Shown one piece after another: positions 48,501 through 59,600 of a stretch of 64,000 nt of DNA. Location: the NCBI GenBank assembly GCA_963978905.1, contig OZ022258.1:42268591-42332590 (forward strand). Direction: 5' to 3'. The notes beneath the pieces are model-generated. The model made no database searches. It saw only the letters and a program-made list of their open reading frames with translations, and had not been told where the DNA came from. This stretch comes from Trichostrongylus colubriformis. Taxonomy: Eukaryota > Nematoda > Chromadorea > Rhabditida > Trichostrongylidae. The position numbers and the translations under genes are program-made. Each line of letters begins with the position of its first letter. The stretch's first letter is position 1.

Positions 48501-51500
48501 TCTTTTGAAAGGTCGTTGCCACTTATGTACTCCACGGTCATCTCACTCACAGCCAAATTTCAAAAAAAAAATTGAAAATTCGTTTCCTGTGATAGTTCCC
48601 TTGAATAAGAATATAACGCTCATATTGCAAAATGACGCATAGCTTATTCTTTACAACCGCAGAAACAGCTAATCATGAGGACCACCATATGCGAAATCTA
48701 TGAAAAACTTGAAAAAAAAACCACTACTGAGTCATTATAACCGTTATCTTACACTCGGGCGTTGATAGTCACTGCAAGCAAGGTACCGGGCCCACGATTC
48801 TCTGCACGCAAATTTGTGTCCTCCTAACTCGCTTCGATACAGGGTTTTGCAAGGTTTTCATAGTTGTAATCAATATTCGAAATTTCAACAATACGTTTGG
48901 ACGTCTGCTCGAAGTTCCATGGGAAGTTGAAACTTCTCTCAGTTAGTGAGCGGTCAACTCACTACGAGACAATCAAGGCATATGCTGCGCGACGCGACGC
49001 AATTTCCATGGCGCGGTGACCCTAATTGAGATTCCGCCGTACACCTGTGAACTACTGGCATCAGGCCGCCTTCACTCAGGCCAGCAGGGCGTGGCTGTGT
49101 TCAGGCAGCGACGCAGGATGATACATAGGAGATGCAGAGACGACGCGGGCAAGGATGTAGGGTGGCATGGGCGGAAACGCAGAGTTGCGCAACCACGCCC
49201 TGCCGCCGGCACCGCAGAGCATGAACGCTGCCTTACCTGGTTCGAGTATTCTTTACAGTATTATGGCACTGAGGCTAAATTTTGACAGACTCACGTGGAA
49301 TGTGTGGATGACGTGATGTTCAACAAACATGGCAACGGGTACTTCGATGAGCGTCATGATGAGGTATTGTACCGGAGAGAGTTTTCCAAGCATGGCTCCC
49401 AACGAAATCAATACCGTAGCGGCGGCAAAGTCAGCGGTGAGCAGTCTAAAATGAAAAGATGGTTTTAGTGGAGGTTTTTCACTGTCTCCAGCTCTTGCAT
49501 TCCTGAGATATACTTGTAGTAGAACTGCAGTCGCTTTTTATTTTTTACGGGAGTTTTAGAAAGGTTACGGTCTCAAGTCTAATTCCCATCAGTTCACTTC
49601 TGGCACCTTGACAAAAAGGTGGCCGTCGCGCCAGTAGCAATTGGTATGCAAGGACGACATTAACACGCACGTCTATTGAGAAGGACATGCGACCTTCAAT
49701 TTTCACTGGAACATTTGTTAATGTAATCGTTCAGTTCATTTTGCGACTCTGACACACCTGGGCCGAAGAATGCGATGATCACCTACCAAATGCACCCATT
49801 TTAGGTGGGTGTGTGCTATAAGGGCAAAAAATTCGCGTGGCTGCGTTTAACGCGTGACTGTTGGGTCGGCGCGATGATGTTTGGGTCTGAAGCGACTATG
49901 CCTAAAATAAAGCGCAAAGTATCGCTGTCACCCTAAGACCAAAAATCCACATTGCACTCATCGCGTGGGGCCAGGCCTTGCGATGCCAACTTCCGGTCCA
50001 AACGGGACACATCCACTTTCAATGGTTTGTATGGTTCCAGTGAGATAGCCACCATAGCATGCCACTTGGTCTCACGGAGAACCACATAAAAACGGCATTA
50101 AACAAAATCGTAATATTCCTTTGTTAAGGAATATTATGTATTAGTAGACTAGTGAAAGGCCGAAACGCCTGTCATAGGGAGAGCAGTAGAATGTGAAGAC
50201 CAACCCAACTTTATCTGTGTTCCCTTTTGTCATGTTTTTTTCTATTCATAGGCAAGATTCCTGGTATTTCATCCTGTGGAAAACCATGCCTCAGTAGGAT
50301 GATCAAGCACTCAGTAATTCCGCGTTCGTAGCTTTGAGACCAGTTTACCATTACAAAGTCGAACTGGCAACAGCAATTGTGCAAGGTGTGGCAGAAGTAC
50401 TGGCAGCTTGATTCTACCATACCGAGTGGAAATAAGCAATGAAACTGAATGCAACACGTATATGTGAGTAGCAAGAACTCACAGAATTCATAAGTTTTTT
50501 CCAGAATTCAGTACAATCATCGTTGACTAGATTCTACTGACAAAAACGGCGAGGGAAGCATGTGGCATGGGTGCAGGTAATGATCACGCAAATCGCGCCA
50601 TGTTTCCGTTGCAATGCCCACAAGGAGTGAATAATATGGAGAATCCTGGGGAAGCATAGAGGGAGTATCTTGCACTCCTCCTCACACAGGATATTCGCGT
50701 GGCCGCGTTTAGCTCGCGACGCGATGGTGCGAGCTAGTTGTGCAATATTAGTTGGGTTCTGAAGCGATTACGCTTAGAATAAGGTGTAGGGCATCGTCAT
50801 TGCTTCAGGACCCCATACACTGCGGCATGCATAGCTCCCACTATCGCGTGGCACACCGAACGCCGTTAAGCGAATTTTCTGCCCTAATGGCACACACCCT
50901 TTCTCGTCGCCATCTTCATCAGGGTGTGGTACGAAGTTTCACGGGTGGAGTGCAAGTGTTCCGATTGGTGAGGTCAGGTCAGGTTGCGCGGCGGTGCAAT
51001 CAGATAAAGACATGTAAATAACGCTGCCAAAGCTTCTCCCCTAAAAAGGCTTAGGCAAATCTGGGAGAGCCCAGACGGCAGAACACGCCACCATTCGGAC
51101 AATTCGCGAACGGCGGTGACCCAGTTCGGTGCCGACCTCTAGAAATCGGAACACTTGCAACACACCCAAGTTTCACGAACACAATATAAACATCTGCTGA
51201 TGAGCTCTACTTTGAGTAAAATTTATGGCATTCTGGTGTCGAATTATGCTGTGAAATTCTGTCTTTCCTGATGGTAAGGCTCTATCAAGGAGTCAATATT
51301 TTTGCCGCAATGTTTCATCTGCAATTCAGGCCTTCATCGGTCTTGGGGAATTTGTGTCTGTTTCACACCACTGTTCCAATCCAGCTGAACTCACTGCTCT
51401 AATCCAATGGCGAACTTTCCATCATTAGCAAATTCGTGACTCAGAAAGCCACGAACGATTATGCTCCATTCGATGGTGATACAAGCGATGAACAGATTCA

Positions 51501-51973
51501 CTGACACGGCCGAGTAGCCGTAACGCTGAAAAACGGGATAAGTTCTGGCTTTTTTTTCAGTGAAGAAAAGAAGCTTGGCTCTAGGCCAAAAACTCATGGG
51601 TAAAAAAGACCGTACCTTCAGGAAGGTCATCAAGAAACCGAAGCCAATGAAGATCATTACATGTGTGTCTTGGAACACTGAAACTTTCGAAAATTTGACA
51701 ATGGACAAGTTGCTAAAATCAATATATCGATTAAACAGGTTCATATATGGTACCGTACTCGGATATGCATTGGCCATTGGGATAACGCTTTCAGAGCCAC
51801 CAGGCATTGCATCTATGGCATACCTGCCGAACAGTCCAAAAAGTATCATGAAGGCAACCTTAAAAGCACAACTCAAGATTGATCTATAGGTTCGAATCAT
51901 CGTTAATTTAAGATCTGACCTGCGCAACCACCACCAGGATGGTGAACTGATTTTTCTGGAAGGCGGACGCCAT
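39552..51973 (-). CDS. rhr: Rh-type ammonium transporter (RHR family), 12 exons, complete
   Basis: Rh proteins are multi-span membrane channels that conduct NH3/ammonium, in nematodes mainly for excretion. Exons in transcription order: 51973-51920, 51858-51759, 51677-51616, 51525-51395, 49445-49295, 46517-46373, 45708-45557, 45486-45334, 43707-43574, 42266-42133, 39847-39744, 39617-39552. They join in one frame of 461 codons plus TAA, the usual length. Family landmarks: [19 protein letters not shown] (50-68), RYGYS (73-77), [18 protein letters not shown] (120-137), [10 protein letters not shown] (175-184), [12 protein letters not shown] (218-229), [14 protein letters not shown] (268-281), [13 protein letters not shown] (327-339) and a cytosolic tail with [15 protein letters not shown]. 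The pore twin-histidine pair (His177, His335) is kept. Five introns exceed 1 kb and hold mobile elements. The intron 9 donor GTTGGG is weak, and two acceptors end in AAG or CAG after short tracts. Whether it is the RHR-1 or RHR-2 ortholog cannot be decided by eye. Confidence 0.93.
40030..40700. repeat. Coding-like dispersed repeat, copies 2 and 3 in inverted arrangement
   Basis: 40200-40700 on the plus strand resembles the minus strand of 38150-38760, and 40030-40190 on the minus strand resembles 38700-38830 on the plus strand. Both lie inside intron 10 of the Rh gene. No frame is long enough to be an intact gene. Confidence 0.6.
40805..40862 (-). mobile_element. tRNA-like SINE, one half, split by a CR1 insertion
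   Basis: CAAAAGCATCGGTGTCGGAC..., GAACCCGCACTTC and GGGCATATGTG match the reverse complement of the tRNA-like unit at 61809-61882. The sequence stops at ATGTG (40858-40862); the missing part resumes at 41764 after the CR1 fragment. Confidence 0.85.
40863..41763 (+). mobile_element. 5'-truncated CR1-type retrotransposon, flanked by ATGTG duplications
   Basis: An open frame (from 40865 to TAA at 41636-41638) encodes the C-terminal third of a CR1-like ORF2. It starts at the segment just after the YADD box ([17 protein letters not shown]) and includes [37 protein letters not shown] and a conserved tail. The endonuclease and polymerase core are absent, as expected for 5' truncation. A 125-bp 3' tail ends in AATAAATAA. 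ATGTG stands on both sides (40858-40862 and 41764-41768). The family differs clearly in sequence from the element at 25181-29200. The frame has no internal stop. Confidence 0.9.
41764..41792 (-). mobile_element. tRNA-like SINE, other half of the split copy
   Basis: ATGTGCTAATCCATTACACT... continues the tRNA-like unit interrupted at 40862. It then ends in ACCGAGACCCCCTTC, the acceptor end as in the copy at 61809-61882. Confidence 0.85.
41795..42066 (+). mobile_element. tRNA-like SINE, plus-strand copy
   Basis: CAGCTTCACGGTTCAATGCC... onward follows the copy at 6898. Its tRNA-like unit is 41909-41979, with a damaged T arm (GGTCTAGTCC) and acceptor 3' strand CCGAACC. The right end carries AGTAACTTTCGCACCGTGGG..., part of the 43-bp terminal repeat of copy A. 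It abuts the split copy head to head. Confidence 0.8.
43933..44342. mobile_element. Long palindromic MITE, copy 2 (in Rh intron 8)
   Basis: It has the same design as the element at 30537-30970: ATCACGGCAAAATGTG... on the left and CTCAATTTTCCGTGGACGAT on the right, with GGGTGGGCGGGGCC / GGCCCCGCCCACCC inside. It is more diverged at the left end. Confidence 0.85.
45818..45986. mobile_element. Short MITE in Rh intron 6
   Basis: GTACACTAAACTTCGGAGAG... is mirrored by ...GCTCCGAAATGGAGTATAC, with GATAGGGCRTGGCTTACGGA inside both arms. The core is a run of ACTCTCGCCAC-like units, the complement of the core at 39121-39292. Confidence 0.85.
46259..46292. other. A-rich tract in Rh intron 6
   Basis: A run of twelve A residues is present in a stretch that otherwise shows nothing; it creates spurious frames on both strands. 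Confidence 0.5.
47266..48147 (+). mobile_element. mariner-like element, deletion derivative (in Rh intron 5)
   Basis: The inverted ends GGTTGGTGARAAAGTCCTGG (from 47269 and, inverted, to 48144) are flanked by TA at 47264-47265 and 48148-48149. The 882-bp element lies antisense to the Rh gene. Plus-strand transposase remains start at 47405, lacking the helix-turn-helix half. [10 protein letters not shown] carries the second catalytic Asp. An in-frame TGA (47840-47842) stands where a Trp codon is usual. A frameshift near 47890 breaks the LAPSDYHLF-type motif, where the third Asp codon reads as Glu (EYHLF). The C-terminus ends [14 protein letters not shown] at 48075. It is dead as an enzyme source. 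Confidence 0.92.
49020..49240. repeat. GC-rich foldback family fragment (Rh intron 5)
   Basis: GTGGCATGGGCGGAAACGCA and ACCACGCCCTGCCG match 54660-54710 (GTGGCATGGGTGGAAGCGCA, GCCACGCTCTGCCG). The flanking arms are degenerate. Confidence 0.6.
49800..50050. repeat. GC-rich foldback family copy (Rh intron 4)
   Basis: GTGTGTGCTATAAGGGCAAA then ATTCGCGTGGCTGCG matches, on the opposite strand, the right end of the element at 50690-50915. GGGTCTGAAGCGACTATGCC corresponds to GGGTTCTGAAGCGATTACGC there. Confidence 0.65.
50690..50915. repeat. GC-rich foldback family copy (Rh intron 4)
   Basis: ATATTCGCGTGGCCGCGTTT on the left is an imperfect inverted match to GCCGTTAAGCGAATTTTCTG on the right, around a core with GGGTTCTGAAGCGATTACGC and ATTGCTTCAGGACCCC. 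This lies between exons 4 and 5. Confidence 0.65.
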
Positions 51974-51983
51974 CCTAGGATCT

Positions 51984-51992
51984 CTGAAATTA
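51984..51992 (-). other. Probable spliced-leader acceptor of the Rh gene
   Basis: On the minus strand TTAATTTCAG ends at 51984, ten bases before the ATG at 51973. As with the GTP cyclohydrolase gene, a consensus acceptor this close to the start suggests SL trans-splicing. Confidence 0.6.
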
Positions 51993-52189
51993 ATTTATGT
52001 GTTAAAGACGATGAATTTGCAGAGCTTATAGACATATAAATTAGAACCTTTTACATCGACAAGGATGTGAAATGACATGTAAAGCTGTAGAGTCAAGAGA
52101 GCTATGAGTACTAAAGGCACCAAGGGAGCAGTTTGGTGTATTACTGAATATCAAAGTTCAGGTTGTAATTGCCACTGAGGACAAAGAAC

Positions 52190-52475
52190 GGTGGAAAATG
52201 GCCAAAATCTGAGAAATATCGTCCCCCGTCCATTTACATCGGGACGCTTCCTTGAGACAGAAAGCCACGTAAACAGTACCACTCATCGTCTCCGACCACG
52301 GCGGACGACGGGGCGGGCATTCACTCTCAGGCCTCGCTCCCTCGTACCACTTAGAGTAGCTGTACCTTAGCCGGATTCTTACTTTGAAACATTGCATGCG
52401 CACTTATTAAGCAAATAAACATAAATATATGAGTAACAGAGAGACTCATTTTTCCGTGCGATCCCTCAAGAGGGT
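52190..52475. mobile_element. Palindromic MITE, half copy
   Basis: The right half (GGCGGACGACGGGGCGGGCA, TAGCCGGATTC, CATAAATATATGAGTAACAG, ACTCATTTTTCCGTG) matches the MITE family; the left half has been lost or replaced. It lies about 220 bp upstream of the Rh start codon on the other side of its probable promoter. Confidence 0.75.
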
Positions 52476-54529
52476 CTGCCGACAGGCAAGAAAAATTGCG
52501 GCCGTTGCTCCACCCCCACCACCGATCGATCATGCGCACCACGCGCCGCGCATCACCGTGAAGTCATGATACGAGGCTTGCGTAAAGTCGTCTCCTTGCA
52601 ACCATGTGCTCACTTATTGTGGACATGCCTCAATAGTTTTTGAATTTTCATAGTGCCTCTATTGGTGCCTTTCGAGATATTGTATCGGGCCGACGTTGGA
52701 GAGACAAAAAAAAGTTGGTAAAGGGATCGTCAAGGATGTGATGGCAGGGGCTCGTATTAGGTTTTACCTCAACACTAGACACAAACTCACCATAAAGAGG
52801 GAGAGGTCATACATTTGAAAATAAAAGAGGTGTTATCATAGGAATGAATTCCCACCATATTACATTGTGCGCCCCAATGCAAGTGAAGTGATTGCAGGAA
52901 TTTCCCGAGTCAAGTCCCCGTCCACGAAGACCCTTTCACAAATGGTGTCTGATTTTTTACGTAGATTAAAGGCAGTGGTAGGGTAATTCGGTTGTATCAT
53001 TCATTCCAATTTTTGATACTGACCGGTGGACGTTTTCACCACGAAAGCTTACACATCAAGCATCACTTCATTCCGATCGACACGACTTTAGTATGATACG
53101 ATAAGTATCATTATGCTATCATGCTCATTGCTCTACACCTCAGTCATTCTTCGATAAAGTCGACCTCGCTGGGGTTATCCAAGGCGTCAGGTCTTATCCG
53201 CTACGCCGTCACTACAACTCGGGGGTGCACTTTTCGACGGAGATATCGCCATGAATAATCTTTTCAAGCCCATAGTTCCTATGTGAGTGACTTCTTTTAG
53301 AGAATTTCCATCAAAGGCACTTTCCGCGATTACCTTGGATGGGTTTGAGATCTAAATTATGAAATTAGAGGTTCTAAGGAATACACCGAGAAATGAAAAT
53401 TCATGGGAAGCCTCCGAAAATGGCAAAAAAGAGGCCTCCTGACATCTTGCCTTGTACGAGGTGATCGCGTGAAAACGAACCTTTGAATTAGTTCCCGTTG
53501 GATGATATCATGAGGAACCTTGGGATATTACCCGTTTCCTCAAGTGATCGTTCCATCGCCTACCGGAATTTCTTCTTTATCTTATCTTATCGCAGAATGA
53601 CAGGCCCACGTAAATACCACGCTGGGAAAAGCTTCGTCCAATGCCGGGTGGGGTCGCAGCTGCTTTGTGCAGGCATAGCGCTGTCAGAAGGCCTCGTGGC
53701 ATCGCTCAATGGGTACAGCCTCGACATTTACCCGAGAGTCTATCGGCTGCGGCAGGGTGAATAGCTGGTTCGATTATAGAGGAAAGTGCCTTTAACCATA
53801 TTAGCCCTAATGCTGTCTTTTAATGACTCAGAGATTCTGTAGAATGTCAAGAAGTAACATGATCAATACAGATTAGGAGGTGAGAGATCGAAAAAGTGCA
53901 CAATTCGAAGATCAAAAAGATTGAAATTAAGAAAACCCTCCCAAAGTGAATGGCATGCCAACTTGTCATGCTACATGGTATGGCATTACGAACGAATGGC
54001 GAAACTAGCAAACATTTTCACTCAATGGTACAAAAAAATCGCTACTGAGAGAGAGATTATGACAACCGGACCTGTTTGCGCAGAATCGTCAAACGATTAG
54101 TGTGAATCATAAAAGAGTTTATTGCATCGGTGAAATCTGATGGTTACAAAAGTTGACAAGAATTCTAAACCCGTACAGAAGTCAATTCTCTTCAAACAGA
54201 AGAAATGGTTCGGCAATTTTTTATCATTTGCAAGCTCCACCCATCATTGCGTTTTCAGTCGAAGTTTAGCCCATTTACTGCGTGTAATGCCAGTTTACGA
54301 CCAACGCTGCATTAGCAAGTGCATACCAGAGTTAATGCGATAATTGGGATCGAATTCTCAGTACTCATCATATGTGGCATACATATGTATATTTATTTAT
54401 ATGGAGTAGCATTTAAGGTTCATACAGGAGAGGAAACGATAGAGGTCAAAGGTCTTTCGGTCATAGCTTAGGGCAAAATATTTCCAGGATGCCTTTCTGT
54501 GAGAACAAAAACCCTCTACCGCACTTGTC
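52476..54529. other. Unannotated stretch with one dispersed repeat
   Basis: 53150-53310 is a partial copy of the repeat at 33840 and 62560 (GTCAGGTCTTATCCGCTACG, CATAGTTCCTATGTGAGTGA). The 88-codon frame at 53498-53764 has no domain. No RNA gene was seen. Confidence 0.5.
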
Positions 54530-54815
54530 CTACAAATTCATCTACCACTGTCTGCGGGGAGTGTGCGATATGACAGCGAATCGCGTGGCCGCGCGCGGCG
54601 AGCGGCTCGGCGGGTGCGAGTGCCAGTGGTAGGGCATGGCAGCCTTCAAGCGAGGCAGTGTGGCATGGGTGGAAGCGCAGATGTGACGCAGCCACGCTCT
54701 GCCGGGCTACCGAGAGCAATCGATTGGCAAGTCGTACTGGTAGCGCTGCGAGTGAAACGCCGCGAAGCGATTCGCTGTCATATCTGCACACACCCCTGTC
54801 TGCGAGTCTACGAAG
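54530..54815. repeat. GC-rich foldback element
   Basis: GATATGACAGCGAATCGCG on the left is mirrored by CGCGAAGCGATTCGCTGTCATATC on the right (18 bases pair perfectly), with outer CTGTCTGCGGGGAGTGTGCG / ACACACCCCTGTCTGCGAG pairing imperfectly. The core is GC-rich. Open frames of about 90 codons on both strands come from base composition. Confidence 0.8.
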
Positions 54816-56371
54816 ATCAACGACAGCATGAAGCAGCTGCGTAAATTCTCAGATGGAGCTATATACAAACAACATTCTGGGGACCATCGCTTCGATCATT
54901 TGAAACCCCTGCAATCATGATAATGACAGTAGTATTCACGGCGTTTCCTTGTTTCCTTCATTCTTCAGCCCACAGGGAATGTAGTAGCTGGAAGCACACT
55001 TAGCGATAATTCGAATAGTTTACTCCCTCCATAAACAGATAAATCATCCTGCAACATTTGCATATCTGTGACTAGCAACTACGGCACAACTATGAGTAAT
55101 TATTGGGGAATCACAGCTACTTTAACAGCGGCCAGAATATTGACCTCACAACCAATATTGACCTGAGTTGACACGATGGCAACCACGTGATCTGTGTCCC
55201 GGTCGCTCATCTCTTCCCTCTCACTGGTCCCTTTTCGCGTTTTCTGTCTGGCTCTCTCGCCAGCTGCATTCTTGAAAGAGATGAAAGAGAGCTCGAACTG
55301 AAAAGTTTCGCGTGGTTTTATCTACACTTTTCTTTGCTAACTAGGTCTCTTTTGAGAGCATCAACGTTCATGACTGAGCGCGACAGTGATCTGAAGGAGT
55401 CTACACGTTGAGACCTTCCTGCGCCCCGTCAGGTATTTCTAAGGAATCTTGAGCATGTCTTCCATTGCTAATTACCTAACGCACAATTTCTTTGGACTCT
55501 CACCACTCACTTAAGCATATGAGCATGCTTACCCTCACACAGCTGAACTTCTACTATTACTGCCTTCGTCTCACCTTAAGGCTTTACAGAAAAGGCAAAA
55601 GCCGCACTAGCAGGTAAACATATAGACAATGTGTTTATATGTACGTCTGACCTACACCCGCACAAGTGATAAGAAATGATACAAGAAGATAAAAAACGAT
55701 AGAAAAGGTAGCTTGAAAGTGACAAGAGGAAGGTAAGGTGTGGTAAATGTGGCATCTATGTATAACGCTGATGACGTTTTCCTCTCCTAAGGACCTCGCG
55801 CCAGATGTTGAATGTTTGCACAGCATGCCATATATAGAACGTGTGTGCACAGCAATCACGATAGTAGTGTGCAAGCGAGTAATAAAAGCTGTTCAGAGAC
55901 GATAAAAGGTGTGTGCCGGACTTCATGTCGCAAAGCGATGATACTCAATGATAATGTGCGATATCAAGTACTACAGCTTTATTGTGGACTAAGTGCAAAC
56001 CGAAGGAGTCCCTTTTGGCGAGCTACAAAGAACTTCCTGAAGAGCTGAGAATGTCGGCTTATAACCAGTGAGACCGTGATAAGTGGTGACAAAAGCGGAT
56101 TTCAGTGGTTTTGCAATGCATTCCGACTGCTTCCTTTCGCGGGGCATATTATTTATTGACTCCGCTAAGGAGGGTCAGAAAAGTGGTGGAATTCTCTTAC
56201 TTCAGCGTTCAGTCACAGGTTAATGGCTACGGATTGCCACAGCAGATGAGTAATAGAATGCGACAAAACCTTCTTTTCTACATTTGTTACAGCCTTTCCG
56301 TTCATTGCAAGAAGCGACTTTAACAGCAATGGTGTAACAAGTTGTGACCCCTCAGTTTTCGGGGTGGGGGT
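54816..56371. other. Unannotated stretch
   Basis: No gene is recognised; frames up to 79 codons show no domain. Confidence 0.4.
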
Positions 56372-56626
56372 CGGTCGATTGGTCGAACTTTGCGGCCGCC
56401 AGCGGCGAGCGGCGCGGAGAGTGCGAATTGTTTGTAGTTTGATCCGTTGAAACAGCACCAACCACAACATACAAGAACTTCCTAAGCTTCCAACCTGCAA
56501 TCTTTGAAGGACCCTTATGATACCAGCCCACTGCATATACTGAGCGGAATTCCAACCGACTGCAGCAAGACGCGCTGACGGCGCCGCGAGTGCGACGCCG
56601 CGAAGCGAAAATTCGACCAGTCGGCC
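56372..56626. repeat. GC-rich foldback element, diverged
   Basis: CGATTGGTCGAACTTTGCGG on the left is an imperfect inverted match to CGCGAAGCGAAAATTCGACC on the right. GCGGCGAGCGGCGCGGAGAG and GCGCCGCGAGTGCGACGCCG form further GC-rich arm sequence, similar in style to 54530-54815. Confidence 0.65.
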
Positions 56627-59600
56627 TCGTTTTCGGCAGTCTCGCGTACTTGATGAAGAACACAAAAAAGGTTAAATCACATCGATGATTGAAAATTTTT
56701 TCGAGTGGTTAGTCATGGTAAGGAAAGGGAATTTAGAGTGAAGCGTCAGGCTTGGAATTAGCATAAAAACCCGTGTACGGTACTGCGTAGCAATTCGAAA
56801 GCTACTCTACGGGTGCCGACCACATAGGGAGATCGTTGAAGGTAGCGTTTAGTTGCTTTCAACTGGATGTTTTTGTCAGTCAACTAGAAGAATTCGAGTG
56901 GCGGTGATAAATTCGCGCAACTAACTGCTACTCGCCACGGAAAATCATTAATCATTCGAGTTGAAGGTCGCAACATTTTATCGTGTTCTTTCGATGGATC
57001 GTAATACGGCAGAGAAGAGTTTCTTATCAAAGAGCAGTAATGATTCGATTTTCGAGCTTGGACGAAAGATCAGAGACTGTGGGCTGGTTGAAACCTTTTG
57101 CAGAGCAATTGTGCTGGTGGAAACGGCTACACATACAGATTTTGTTGTGCAGGGTGTAATAACGGCTTGTTTTCGAGCGAGAGATCAGATGGAAAACCAG
57201 AATGCAACCGAACCGCCATTGGAAGAAAGCAAAAATCATAAAACCTGAACCCAGCAGCAAGCCTGTGGAAGCATATGCTATACGGAGAGTGTGGGCTTCT
57301 TTTTGGTCGGGTAAATGGACACCTTCAGAAGACAGGTTCTGCAATAATGTTGCACAAATGGAACCAGTCCATTCAAAGTTAAAAACTATGGAAATATGTA
57401 TAGTGGAACTGGACTGGCAATACTAACGATGGACGTCTGCCGCAAGGAAAACGATACCCTTTCGAATCTGAATAATTCGTTCCGCGTACAAACCGTATAG
57501 TGAAGTGCTCTGGTTGCTTATTACGGAATAGCAAGTGCATTTGAATGAATACGATAGCAATGCGATAGAGTGGACCTGTACGAGAGGAGACCAACATGCA
57601 TGACAGGTTGCTTGATACATATATATGCAACAAAAGTATTATAAAATTAATACCAACAAATGCCACACTCTCATACTCCACATTCCAAACCCTGAGTAAT
57701 TCATATACTTACGAAGAAAACCGTGCAACCCACAATTTAAATACATAATTAGATGGATGGGAGTGCTAGAAGACGCGATGACTCCTTTCACAATGCGATG
57801 CGGACATACCTCTTTTAGTCTGGATACAAATCAGCTTCCCATCGCGAATACTGCACTTGCGATTTATACGAGATATAAAAATCCAGATTTTAACAGACCT
57901 GGTTTCTTCAAATTCTCAATACGAAGGCTCAAAAATGCAGGCAAGATGGCTGCATCATGTTTTTTTAACAAAATAATTTGTGATATATCTATTCTCGAAC
58001 ACTCTCCTTCGACGACTATGTATATTATCAGAATGTGCACCTTAACGGTTACTGGGCCAACTTTCCTTTATGCATTATTTCCACCAGGAACACCAGAAAG
58101 CTCTACTACACGCCTCCCAGTCTATAGTGGGGCCTTATTCAATGAAGCGTTTCTACCCATGCCATGATGGTACTACCGTAAGTATCAATCTCGAACGAAT
58201 TCTATCCATAACGGTATCGACTGATAATTTTTTGCTGAGCCTCCTACATTGTTACAGTATTTATTATTTCGGCTAACGCATGAGTAAATTGCCTTCTTCG
58301 GAGCCTTTAAAGCGGAAAAACATCTGTGAAACAAAACTTTGAAAAACAAGTTACAGAAAATCTAATTGTGAATGAGCGATATACTGAAAACCACCTGACC
58401 CTACAGAAATAGGGATCTGTTAACTGGCCCTTCAAACTGATATTCTTTGGATGTTACATAAGTAATTTAAGCTCTCATGGTTAGGTCATACTGCTATGGA
58501 AACCTCCCAGAAGGATTAATATTTGAAACTATGCTAAAGTTATTGACCCATGATGATTGCCGCCTGTTCAGTTGACCTACTGAAATGCCAAGATTAACAG
58601 GGAGTCGTAAATGGCGCCATGGTATCTGTAAGACTTAATGTGAAAAGAGAATCAAGCATTTCAATGGAGGATTTTTAGAACTATGATAAAACTGTGATAA
58701 TTCGAATCCGTGTAGAGCTTTTCGCTAGATTTTTAAACTTAGATTTTGATTCTCTTTTCCACGCATCTTCAACTGTTGGACGTACCAGGGGCCACTGTTG
58801 TAGGATCTCAATCACGAGGGAGAAACATAACCTCAACCTAGTAGCACCTTCATACTAATGATTATTAGTATTTGGAATGCACAAACCAGGAGCCACAAAC
58901 TCGTTTTTGTGTTTTTTTTTCTACGTTGGCGTGTTCGCCAGCACCTCTCATTTCATAACTTAGTGCTTTAACCCACTAAAAACAATCCTTACATGTGCCG
59001 TCAATTGTTGTTGCCGGCTTTTGTGCGTTCACCCACGGAGATGTGCCTTATGGTTGTTTGCTTTTTTATATTTATAGTTGTGTGCTTCAACATATGTGTA
59101 GATAGTTGGGGTAGTGGAGTCGCATTCAAAGCAACCAAAGACAGTACATGGTGCCATAGATGTTATAAGGAAGTGCAGTGAGTGTAGCATTCGAAAACAA
59201 CAATAAATAATCCAGAAAAGGTCAGAAGACAAGTTGGTGGGGAGAGGAGGAACGAGTGTCCCGCTGTGTACAACATCGACATTTGCAACAAAAAATCCGG
59301 TAATGAATACTATGAAAGTATATCATTGAATACATCTTTGATCGAATTTTCGGGCCATAATGTTTTTCTTTCGCTGGCTATCAATTAGGTATGTACCATG
59401 AAATCTCTACAGAAGCTACGTGCAGCTCCTATGCTGCTTAAACAGTGTGTCATAACAGTCGCTGTATATTATCTCAAATTCGTTGTCAGAGAGGGTTCAA
59501 CGTCACTATCCATATCAGTAATAGTGACACAGTATGTAAGACATGGTCAAAGAAAAAATGGAATCTTAAAAGGGCCTTTTTTGCCGGGCTCCCCCAAGAA

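Noticed and set aside
51391..52035. A single 214-codon minus-strand gene
   Set aside because: It is four Rh exons read through three short introns; splice sites and family alignment remove the intervening residues, and the true start is at 51973.
59029..59232. Possible THAP-type zinc finger on the minus strand (CTVFGC)
   Set aside because: The second metal-binding pair and the conserved Trp/Pro of THAP domains are absent.
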